From the NCBI GenBank assembly GCA_002369055.1, contig DFEL01000128.1, forward strand, positions 1 to 7,188: DNA of 7,188 nt, in the 5' to 3' direction. The notes under the pieces are model-generated. The model made no database searches, was not told where the DNA came from, and saw only the letters and a list, made by a program, of their open reading frames with translations. Of this stretch, positions 1 through 4,933 are shown piece after piece (position 1 is the first letter of the stretch; the number at the start of each line of letters is the position of its first letter). Origin of the DNA: Cyanobacteria bacterium UBA3803. GTDB lineage: Bacteria; Cyanobacteriota; Vampirovibrionia; Gastranaerophilales; Gastranaerophilaceae. The position numbers and the translations under genes were made by a program.

Positions 1-1140
1 AGTTTCACAAGTTGGTTTTTATATAAACTGATTTTTTTAGGATTTTTGATGTATTTTTTTACATATTGGGGCGAATTTGTAGGAGGCGTTGCTCTTAACG
101 GTTTCCCTGCTTTGGGAGCTATGGCGGCAGGTTCTACGCTTGAAGAAACAGGGAAAATTTTATCCGATCCAACGCTCATAGTGCAAAAAGGACTTCACCT
201 TACAGTACCGCTTATAAACGAAGCTATGAAATTAGATGCTCCGTTTTCGATTACGGATTATATACTAAGTAGCCTCGATCCCAGAGAGCAAATAATAGAA
301 ACTATATGTTTGATTTTTGGTGGCGCTCTTTTTCTTGCTTTTTTTGTCATAGGCATACAACTTATTTTAGTTTATGTGTATTTTTATTCTTCAATTTTAT
401 TCGCTTTCACAGGATTTATGTTTTCAAGTTTAAAGCAGACGAGAAAGTATGCTTCAAACGGAATTAACGGCATTTTTGCTTCAAGTTTAATGATGATGTT
501 TTTTTGTTTATTTGCGGTTATGCTCAATTTTTCTATGGAAAAATTAACAATGCAGAATATAATTTCTTCCGAATTAAAAACGGAAGAAATAGGAGCGACA
601 AAACAAATAAAATCCTTGGAAGAACTTATGGTTCGTATTAAGTATGTCGAATCGAGCGGAGGGAAGTATGATGTCTATAATTATGAAGGTAGCGGAGCTT
701 ACGGAGCGTATCAATTTATGCCAGAATTTTGGGATGGAAGATGTGAAAATTATATAAGAGATGGAGGAACTTTATGTACGGAATGTTCAAATAATCCTCC
801 CAATGCTCCTAAAACAAAATATCCTTGGTGTCCCGAAAATCAAGATAAAGTCGCTCAATATCAAATGGAAGGATATTATAATAAATATAAAGATTGGAAT
901 AAGGTAGCGATGTGTTGGTGGGGTGAAGGTTCTATAGGGACAAAAGAAGGTGAGGAATATTTGAATTTAGTTTTAAATGCAAAAGGAAAAAGCGAGTGGG
1001 AATCTCGGACACTTGCCGTTTGGATATTGATTCAATTAGCTGTGCTTGTATTTATGTTTATTTTTATAGCGGATAAAATTGCAAAAATGATAAATAAAAC
1101 TTTTGGCGGTATGGGATTCAGATTAACAAATGAAGGATAA
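1..1140 (+). CDS. trbL: TrbL/VirB6-like conjugal transfer membrane protein with embedded lytic transglycosylase domain (5' partial)
   Basis: The frame is open from base 1, so the true start lies outside; 379 residues are visible. The order is: a hydrophobic stretch near 8-20; a small-residue-rich segment (about 28-45); hydrophobic segments near 100-142 and 157-177; a soluble insert of about 185-332; a last membrane segment near 337-358; and a short tail ending in FGGMGFRL. The membrane layout, the basic loop after the central segments (SLKQTRKYASNGIN) and the IADKIAKMI end match TrbL/VirB6, the inner-membrane channel component of conjugative type IV secretion. The insert resembles SLT/lysozyme-like transglycosylases: YVESSGG with likely catalytic Glu217, GAYGAYQFMP at 232-241, then PENQDKVA and a W-rich segment at 300-308. 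In families of this type the domain opens peptidoglycan for the secretion channel, normally as a separate VirB1-like protein. Five cysteines (248, 259, 262, 277, 305) in the insert could form disulfides outside the cytoplasm. It is probably co-transcribed with the gene at 1157. The TrbL call is fairly firm; the enzymatic activity is inferred from motifs. Confidence 0.78.
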   Translation, partial: SFTSWFLYKLIFLGFLMYFFTYWGEFVGGVALNGFPALGAMAAGSTLEETGKILSDPTLIVQKGLHLTVPLINEAMKLDAPFSITDYILSSLDPREQIIETICLIFGGALFLAFFVIGIQLILVYVYFYSSILFAFTGFMFSSLKQTRKYASNGINGIFASSLMMMFFCLFAVMLNFSMEKLTMQNIISSELKTEEIGATKQIKSLEELMVRIKYVESSGGKYDVYNYEGSGAYGAYQFMPEFWDGRCENYIRDGGTLCTECSNNPPNAPKTKYPWCPENQDKVAQYQMEGYYNKYKDWNKVAMCWWGEGSIGTKEGEEYLNLVLNAKGKSEWESRTLAVWILIQLAVLVFMFIFIADKIAKMINKTFGGMGFRLTNEG

Positions 1141-1144
1141 AGTT

Positions 1145-1150
1145 AGGAGG
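1145..1150 (+). promoter_or_regulatory. Shine-Dalgarno site deciding the start of the trbJ-like gene
   Basis: AGGAGG lies six bases before the ATG at 1157. The in-frame ATG at 1130 overlaps the end of the upstream gene, has no comparable site, and would put charged residues (KDKVRR) ahead of the signal peptide, so 1157 is preferred. Confidence 0.8.
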
Positions 1151-1156
1151 ATTTTT

Positions 1157-2008
1157 ATGAAAAAAATCTTTGTCGCTTTGTTTCTTATTTTGGTATTTAC
1201 GATAAGTTTAGGCGTTGTCTATGCAAGGGTAATACCCGGCATAGACGAGCCTTATAATCCTCCCGCTTATTATTCTCCGACGGCGATTTCTTATGAGGAT
1301 AGTCCTTCACCCTTTGCTTTGTTTGATTTAGCAAGACAGGGAGGTGAAGTTTATGACCCTACTCTCCACGCAAAATTCATTGATGAGGTTGCAAATTTAG
1401 TTTCGTGGTTTAACAATGTAATGAATTTATTACAAAAAGGGATTATAGATTCAACGCCGTTAAACGCAGATTTTACAAACGCGACAAAACAGGGCATAGA
1501 TAAAATCGACACGACAACGATAAAGGCGTGGAAAACGAGCGAAACTTCCGCTTTTATGGAGAATAAATATTTTAGGGCGATAGATAAATATGATAACGAC
1601 GGAACGGCAAATTATGACCCGATAGAGCAGACGAAAGAAATAGAAAAAATTTATAAATCTTTCGCAGAATCTTTAGACGAAATACAGAAAACGGAAGATG
1701 AAGAACACGCCCTTATTATGCGTATTCAAGAAGCAAGTAAAACAGCAAAAGGCGAAATGGAAATACTTCAGTTACAAGCGCAGTTAGACGCAGTACAATC
1801 CGCTTTAAACAGAAAAAAGAATATGCTTTTGTCGCTTTATTTGGATTTTAAAAATGTGGAAAATAAAATAAAGGAGGACGAAGTATTACGCAAAGCTCAA
1901 AATTATTATGAAAAGTCACTTATAATCACCGATCCGTATGACAGAACCGAGTTACAAAAAATGAGTTATACAAGACCGGAAGGAATCGGATTTGTAAATA
2001 TGAAGTGA
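1157..2008 (+). CDS. trbJ: TrbJ/VirB5-like exported conjugal transfer protein
   Basis: This is a 283-residue protein. It begins with a clear signal peptide: MKK, a hydrophobic core at about 4-21 and a probable cleavage after VYA at residue 23. A proline/tyrosine-rich segment (25-50) follows, then a mixed region containing FIDEVANLVSWFNNVMNLL (74-92). A long, strongly helical, coiled-coil-prone part runs from about 155 to 255; its core has ASKTAKGEMEILQLQAQLDA (193-212), the A-x-x-A-x-G-x-x-x-x-L-Q-x-x-x-x-L pattern typical of the TrbJ/VirB5 family. In Trb/VirB systems such proteins are exported and act at the transfer channel or pilus tip. The gene starts 16 bases after the trbL-like stop, so the two very likely form one operon. 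In the classical trb order J precedes L; here it follows L. No hairpin follows the stop directly; the first terminator downstream is at 2279-2310. The assignment rests on signal peptide, helix pattern and context, because this family is poorly conserved in sequence. Confidence 0.62.
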   Translation: MKKIFVALFLILVFTISLGVVYARVIPGIDEPYNPPAYYSPTAISYEDSPSPFALFDLARQGGEVYDPTLHAKFIDEVANLVSWFNNVMNLLQKGIIDSTPLNADFTNATKQGIDKIDTTTIKAWKTSETSAFMENKYFRAIDKYDNDGTANYDPIEQTKEIEKIYKSFAESLDEIQKTEDEEHALIMRIQEASKTAKGEMEILQLQAQLDAVQSALNRKKNMLLSLYLDFKNVENKIKEDEVLRKAQNYYEKSLIITDPYDRTELQKMSYTRPEGIGFVNMK

Positions 2009-2047
2009 AAAAAGTGATAAAAAATAAGAATAAAATAAAAAAATATC

Positions 2048-2077
2048 TTGCAAAATAACTAATACCGATGCTATAAT
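2048..2077 (+). promoter_or_regulatory. Extended -10 sigma-70-type promoter
   Basis: TTGCAA (2048-2053), an 18-base spacer, and a perfect TATAAT (2072-2077) preceded by TGC, giving the TGnTATAAT extended -10 element. Expected transcription start is near 2084. It would drive the short unit 2084 to about 2310, ending at the terminator at 2279-2310. Confidence 0.65.
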
Positions 2078-2085
2078 TATCGTTA

Positions 2086-2115
2086 GGAAAAGGAGAAAAT
2101 ATTCGTAATTTTCCT
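2086..2115 (+). other. Possible leader hairpin masking a purine-rich SD-like stretch
   Basis: GGAGAAAAT (2092-2100) can pair, with one bulged base, with ATTTTCCTCC (2108-2117 region) across a short loop. The GGAG is a potential ribosome binding site at the 5' end of the short transcript starting near 2084. The pairing is seen by eye only, and a role as a regulatory leader is inference. Confidence 0.3.
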
Positions 2116-2149
2116 CCACAGTATTTAAGATCGGAAAGGAGAAAGGAAA

Positions 2150-2236
2150 ATGATCGGCAAAACAAATTGCGGAATAACGGCAAATCCGATAAGAGCGGTT
2201 AAAAAGGCTAAAGAATTATACTTTAAGAAAAATTAA
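2150..2236 (+). CDS. Possible 28-residue basic small protein
   Basis: ATG at 2150 is preceded by a very purine-rich SD region (AAAGGAGAAAGG, 2136-2147). The frame runs 28 codons to TAA at 2234-2236, within a short unit bounded by a consensus promoter (2048-2077) and a terminator (2279-2310). The peptide contains one Cys, the segment TANPIRAVKKAKEL and a lysine-rich end. NPIRAVKK recalls the NPIKAIR start of small cysteine-rich proteins common in phages and mobile elements of gut bacteria, but the cysteine pairs that would follow are absent. It could therefore be a truncated relative, an independent small protein, or a chance frame inside a regulatory RNA. The evidence is the strong ribosome binding site and the transcription-unit boundaries, not a recognised family. 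Confidence 0.4.
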   Translation: MIGKTNCGITANPIRAVKKAKELYFKKN

Positions 2237-2249
2237 AATTCCGGCGCGG

Positions 2250-2277
2250 CGGGGGGAGAAAAATTTCTTGCCTCCCG
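2250..2277 (+). other. GC-rich imperfect stem-loop in an AT-rich context
   Basis: A G-run (2251-2256) followed by AGAAA can pair, with one bulge and G-T wobbles, with TTCTTGCCTCCC (2265-2276). The segment 2241-2258 is nearly all G and C, unlike the rest of the window. It lies immediately before the terminator at 2279-2310 and may be part of the 3' structure of the same short transcript. Pairing judged by eye. Confidence 0.35.
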
Positions 2278-2278
2278 A

Positions 2279-2310
2279 AAAAAATCCTCCATTATTATGG
2301 AGGATTTTTT
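2279..2310 (+). terminator. Intrinsic terminator (possibly bidirectional)
   Basis: A 13-bp perfect stem, AAAAAATCCTCCA paired with TGGAGGATTTTTT, has a six-base TTATTA loop and a run of six T on its 3' side. The A-run on the 5' side means it could also stop transcripts coming from the opposite strand. It is the first terminator after the trbL/trbJ-like genes and the short unit from 2084. Confidence 0.85.
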
Positions 2311-2343
2311 ATGTAAAAACATAAAAATTTTAGTAAAAAATCA

Positions 2344-2371
2344 TTGACTTTTTGCATAAATACTGTATAAT
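2344..2371 (+). promoter_or_regulatory. Near-consensus sigma-70-type promoter
   Basis: TTGACT (2344-2349), a 16-base spacer and a perfect TATAAT (2366-2371). This is one of the best promoters in the window; expected start is near 2378. It sits between two terminators with no convincing coding frame downstream before the second one. ATTGT-ATAA-ACAAT (2376-2389) is a small dyad at the start site that could be an operator or the first hairpin of the RNA. Confidence 0.7.
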
Positions 2372-2377
2372 TTTTAT

Positions 2378-2458
2378 TGTATAAACAATGCTCCTCTTAA
2401 ATATAATAATACCTACTTTTTACAAAAATCCTCCATAGTAGCGGAGGATTTTTGTAAT
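2378..2458 (+). ncRNA. Candidate small regulatory RNA (about 80 nt)
   Basis: The unit starts about seven bases after a perfect TATAAT and ends with a 14-bp terminator stem plus T-run at 2421-2456. Between a 5-bp 5' hairpin (2376-2389) and the terminator lies an A/T-rich linker starting with CTCCTCTT (2391-2398), complementary to AAGAGGAG-type ribosome binding sites. No frame with a ribosome binding site is present. Small RNAs that regulate translation often expose such a C/U-rich seed; that role here is inference. The promoter and terminator placement is seen directly. Confidence 0.5.
2421..2456 (+). terminator. Intrinsic terminator of the small RNA unit
   Basis: A 14-bp perfect stem, TACAAAAATCCTCC paired with GGAGGATTTTTGTA, has an eight-base loop and five T in the 3' arm. 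It shares the core AAAAATCCTCC/GGAGGATTTTT with the terminator at 2279-2310, so the two are related hairpins with different loops. Confidence 0.8.
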
Positions 2459-2471
2459 TTATCTTAAAATT

Positions 2472-2500
2472 AAAATTCCGTCCACATTGGACGGAATTTT
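2472..2500 (+). terminator. Repeated hairpin, copy 1 (module upstream of the gene at 2585)
   Basis: A 13-bp perfect stem, AAAATTCCGTCCA/TGGACGGAATTTT, has a CAT loop, an A-run before and a T-run after, as in an intrinsic terminator. It stands only 15 bases after the terminator at 2421-2456 and has no gene of its own upstream. This suggests it belongs to the downstream gene's 5' module, perhaps as an insulator, rather than to an upstream 3' end. Confidence 0.75.
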
Positions 2501-2502
2501 AT

Positions 2503-2555
2503 TATTGAAAAATCAATAAAAGTAGGAATATATGAAACCTCTGTCATATTATAAT
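2503..2555 (+). promoter_or_regulatory. Repeated dyad and promoter region, copy 1
   Basis: The dyad TATTGA-AAAA-TCAATA (2503-2518), then GGAATATA (2525-2532), then a perfect TATAAT (2550-2555). Two readings are possible. One is TTGAAA (2505-2510), 18 bases, TATATG (2529-2534), with the dyad overlapping the -35 like a repressor site. The other is -10 TATAAT (2550-2555) with the poor -35 AATATA 17 bases upstream, leaving the dyad near -52 like an activator site. Order and spacing are the same in the other two copies. Confidence 0.55.
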
Positions 2556-2584
2556 AAAAATAAAAAAGTGTGGAGGGGTTTATT

Positions 2585-3646
2585 ATGGCAAACAAAAACA
2601 AGTGGGAAGTAGCGGAAATTCCGTTAAATGTCCTTAATGGGAAGAATGAATTTGCATATCAGCTTTATCGTATCAAGGATAAAGCTATGTCGGATCATAC
2701 AGGCAATCGCGAATGGGGCGAAGTGTTTGAAACACAAAAAGAAGCCGAACAAGAAGCCGCAAAGCGTAACAAAAAATATCTCACCTTTATTGAAACGGAA
2801 AAAAGCAATACCACTCCAAAAGAGTTTTGGGAGCATTGTAATAGAATTTTGCAAGAATACAATACCGATATGGAACACATAACGCCGGGGTATGATTTTT
2901 GGGAAAATCCTCCCGAAAATGAAATAAATTATATGAATGAAGAGTGGTATTCGACTAAACCGTATGATTATCACGAGGGCATAAAAGACGAGGAAACTTA
3001 TGTTATAAAATTCACTTTCAATAATTTTGATGACGAAAAAAAAGGGAACGGCTATTTTTATGCCACCGATTTTGATATTCGTACAACGGCTTTGATAAAA
3101 AATGAAGATTATTCTAAGGCTTATGAAGAATATAAAAAAATCGGCGACGAGCAAGAGCTTAATTTTTTAAAAAAAGTCGTAACAACGCGAGGTATAGAAC
3201 TTGACAGAGGCGGCGATGTAAAAAACATCAAAGACGCTGTGATTGCGGTGTGCGAGATAGACAATAATCTATCTCAAAGGGAACTTTTTGCCAAGTTGGT
3301 AAAAACCGACGAGTTTAACGACGCTTACAAAAGTTTTTATATAAAGAATAAGGATTTTGTGAGCGCGTGTGAGAGAAATCCAAGTTTTAAATATCCCGAA
3401 GTATATGCCGATGTTGATAATGGTATGAACGGCGTGGAATTACACTCTCTTGAATTTATGAAAGAAGTTGTAAAAGCACACGGCACAGACACTCAAACCT
3501 TAAACGATGCTGTCAACGCCATAACTGAATATAAAAAAGAAACACCAAGATTTATGGCAAAGTTGCTTCAATGTACTTTACAAACAGCCGAATACAGACA
3601 GGCTTTCGATGTAGCACAAGGCAAATCACAAGAAAATACAAGATAA
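2585..3646 (+). CDS. Unknown protein with two copies of the shared GTD/DEYKKAF domain
   Basis: This is a 353-residue, soluble, charged protein with no signal peptide or membrane segment. The ATG at 2585 is chosen because GGAGGGG (2572-2578) sits six bases upstream; the in-frame GTG at 2570 overlaps that site. Residues 1-70 (IPLNVLNGKNEFAYQLYRIK and a TQKEAEQEAAKRN helix) look like a small alpha/beta module of the kind seen in large mobile-element proteins, without a firm family match. Residues about 75-165 are rich in W, Y, N, D and E. Then come two tandem units, each opening IKNxDxxxA: 170-250, a divergent copy, and 252-353, a good copy with LEFMKEVVKAHGTD, ETPRFMAKLLQCTLQTAEYRQAF and the tail QGKSQENTR. 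The C-terminal unit is shared with the genes at 3782, 4958 and 5865. It has its own promoter module and is followed by the hairpin at 3652. Function is unknown; location suggests a job in transfer, establishment or host interaction. Confidence 0.8.
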   Translation: MANKNKWEVAEIPLNVLNGKNEFAYQLYRIKDKAMSDHTGNREWGEVFETQKEAEQEAAKRNKKYLTFIETEKSNTTPKEFWEHCNRILQEYNTDMEHITPGYDFWENPPENEINYMNEEWYSTKPYDYHEGIKDEETYVIKFTFNNFDDEKKGNGYFYATDFDIRTTALIKNEDYSKAYEEYKKIGDEQELNFLKKVVTTRGIELDRGGDVKNIKDAVIAVCEIDNNLSQRELFAKLVKTDEFNDAYKSFYIKNKDFVSACERNPSFKYPEVYADVDNGMNGVELHSLEFMKEVVKAHGTDTQTLNDAVNAITEYKKETPRFMAKLLQCTLQTAEYRQAFDVAQGKSQENTR

Positions 3647-3651
3647 GGTAA

Positions 3652-3680
3652 AAAATTCCGTCCACATTGGACGGAATTTT
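3652..3680 (+). terminator. Repeated hairpin, copy 2
   Basis: Identical over all 29 bases to the hairpin at 2472-2500, including the CAT loop. It starts six bases after the stop of the upstream gene, where it can terminate that transcript, and leads directly into the dyad and promoter of the next gene. Confidence 0.8.
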
Positions 3681-3682
3681 AT

Positions 3683-3735
3683 TATTGAAAAATCAATATT
3701 TTTCGGAATATACGGAAGTTAAATCAAGATAGAAT
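3683..3735 (+). promoter_or_regulatory. Repeated dyad and promoter region, copy 2
   Basis: Dyad TATTGA-AAAA-TCAATA (3683-3698), GGAATATA (3705-3712) and TAGAAT (3730-3735). The 45-base offset from the first T of TTGAAA to the first base of the -10-like box is the same as in copies 1 and 3, although the intervening bases differ. The alternative -10 at the closer position is TATACG (3709-3714). Confidence 0.5.
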
Positions 3736-3757
3736 AATAAAAGAGAAAATTGAAATT

Positions 3758-3784
3758 ATAATTTGAAAGGGGCAGATTTATATG
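3758..3784 (+). repeat. 27-base leader with ribosome binding site and ATG, identical to 4934-4960
   Basis: The last 24 bases before the ATG and the ATG itself are identical to those of the gene at 4958, and similarity stops at the second codon. The shared stretch includes TTGAAAGGGGCAGATTTAT, with AAAGGGG as the ribosome binding site nine bases before the start. The first gene of the set (2585) has a different leader. Confidence 0.85.
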
Positions 3785-4828
3785 TATAATTCTCCTAGCG
3801 AATATTTAATAGCGGAAACAGAGAAATTTTTGGGCAAAGGCTTAACTTCCGAAGAAAGAGCAAAGGTAAATACGGCTATAAGAAATATAGGCAAACAGTT
3901 GAGCGAAGTAGATAGATATAATTGGAAAGAAAAACTTCCTGAAATTGCAAAAAACAATTTGGGAGGTGTTGCGGTTTGCCTCGCGTCAAGTATTGTTCGA
4001 CAGGGGTTTGAATCTCAAAAACTTCAAAATTGGGCAAGTGGGATTTTAGATAAATGGAAATGGGCAGACAAAGCGCGAATAGAAAAAAGTGCTTTTCGTC
4101 CACAAGGTCACAGCACAATAATATGGGATATGGCAGAGAAATTTATCGAAATGACATCAAAAAAAGAGCAGAATTTATCTGATTTTTATAGTTGCGACAC
4201 CGTTCACGATCCTAGATACGGAGAACCGCATTATGATGTGAATTTTTCAGATGAGGTTCTGTCTAAAGATTTAGGTTTTGAAGTTCCGTCAAATGAGTTA
4301 TTAACAAGAAGATCGTTTAATTCAGCAACTCCGTGGGAAGAAGATCAAATCACAACTTTTGGGCGAGTAGCACAACTTCATCACGGTTGGCGTGTTAGTG
4401 CAACTCAATATCGTTTTAAAACGGAAGATGACAGAAAAGCGTATCTTGCCGATTTAGAAGCTACTCGCGCCATACGGCAAAGTCATAGAAAAGAAACATC
4501 ACAAAGCGACGATAAATCAAGGAAAGACGATTATTTGTCGGAGCGGGTTGAACATTATTTAAAAGAAAAAGATTTTCGTTTGGCTTATTTTTATGCGGGA
4601 AACGCCGACCGTTCCACCACTCCTTTGGATATGATGAAGGAAGTGGTAAAAATGTACGGAACAGATACGAAAACAATATTAAACGCTGTTTCTACTTTAA
4701 CGGAAGTTGAGGGCGAAACGCCGGATTTTACGGCAAAACTTCTCCAAGACACAATGAAAACCGACGAATACAAAAAGGCATTTGACAAAGAGCAAGGGCA
4801 AAGCAAAACAGCGAATTATGCACAGTAA
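3782..4828 (+). CDS. Unknown protein with C-terminal shared GTD/DEYKKAF domain
   Basis: This is a 348-residue soluble protein without signal peptide. Residues 1-97 look helical (SEYLIAETEKFLGKGLTSEE, then a hydrophobic LGGVAVCLASSIV patch at 60-72) and may be a separate domain. Residues 98-235 hold several His, Trp and Arg residues (FRPQGHSTIIWDMAEKF, HDPRYGEPHYD, FGRVAQLHHGWRVSATQYRF) but no catalytic signature I recognise. A charged hydrophilic linker (about 232-255, KETSQSDDKSRKDD) separates this head from the tail unit. That unit opens YLKEKDFRLAY (259-269) and continues LDMMKEVVKMYGTD (282-295) and GETPDFTAKLLQDTMKTDEY (311-330), ending in the polar tail EQGQSKTANYAQ. The tail unit clearly resembles those of the genes at 2585 and 4958, while the head does not. 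Transcription is expected from the module at 3683-3735 and ends at the hairpin at 4834. Confidence 0.8.
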   Translation: MYNSPSEYLIAETEKFLGKGLTSEERAKVNTAIRNIGKQLSEVDRYNWKEKLPEIAKNNLGGVAVCLASSIVRQGFESQKLQNWASGILDKWKWADKARIEKSAFRPQGHSTIIWDMAEKFIEMTSKKEQNLSDFYSCDTVHDPRYGEPHYDVNFSDEVLSKDLGFEVPSNELLTRRSFNSATPWEEDQITTFGRVAQLHHGWRVSATQYRFKTEDDRKAYLADLEATRAIRQSHRKETSQSDDKSRKDDYLSERVEHYLKEKDFRLAYFYAGNADRSTTPLDMMKEVVKMYGTDTKTILNAVSTLTEVEGETPDFTAKLLQDTMKTDEYKKAFDKEQGQSKTANYAQ

Positions 4829-4833
4829 GGTAT

Positions 4834-4862
4834 AAAATTCCGTCCAATGTGGACGGAATTTT
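4834..4862 (+). terminator. Repeated hairpin, copy 3, with inverted loop
   Basis: It has the same 13-bp stem as copies 1 and 2, but the loop is ATG instead of CAT, so the element is the exact reverse complement of the other two. It begins five bases after the stop of the upstream gene and precedes the promoter region of the gene at 4958. Confidence 0.8.
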
Positions 4863-4864
4863 AC

Positions 4865-4917
4865 TATTGAAAAATCAATAAAAGTCGGAATATATTAAAG
4901 TTTAATAGATATAGAAT
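4865..4917 (+). promoter_or_regulatory. Repeated dyad and promoter region, copy 3
   Basis: Dyad TATTGA-AAAA-TCAATA (4865-4880), GGAATATA (4887-4894) and TAGAAT (4912-4917), with the same 45-base offset from TTGAAA as the other copies. The nearer alternative is TTGAAA (4867-4872), 18 bases, TATATT (4891-4896), which is the best version of that reading among the three copies. Confidence 0.55.
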
Positions 4918-4933
4918 AAAAAAGGAAAATCGA

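Noticed and set aside
1926..2183. 85-codon open frame on the - strand
   Set aside because: Overlaps the 3' end of the trbJ-like gene and the promoter region; no start signals, and composition typical of antisense to A-rich DNA.
2101..2199. 33-codon frame beginning with ATT, behind AGGAG at 2091-2095, overlapping the 28-codon frame
   Set aside because: It needs a rare ATT start and has no recognisable product. The purine-rich SD at 2136-2147 and ATG at 2150 fit better.
2388..2438. 16-codon frame starting at ATG 2388 inside the candidate small RNA
   Set aside because: No ribosome binding site, only about ten bases after the expected transcript start, and it runs into the terminator stem.
2570..2584. 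GTG at 2570 as start of the gene at 2585
   Set aside because: It would overlap the GGAGGGG ribosome binding site that is well placed for the ATG at 2585.
2628..2882. 84-codon + strand frame overlapping the gene at 2585
   Set aside because: Shifted-frame shadow inside a gene with a clear start and family-related C-terminus; no ribosome binding site.
2624..3154. 176-codon open frame on the - strand
   Set aside because: Lies entirely opposite the gene at 2585. Its Phe/Ile-rich translation is what the complement of A-rich Lys/Glu codons gives, and no ribosome binding site supports it.
2472..4862. Three spaced copies of a palindromic repeat, considered as CRISPR or integron attC sites
   Set aside because: The spacing is about 1.2 kb and full of genes, so it is not CRISPR. 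No RYYYAAC/GTTRRRY core sites or integrase gene are seen, and each copy is linked to a promoter and not to a gene end, so it is not an attC array.
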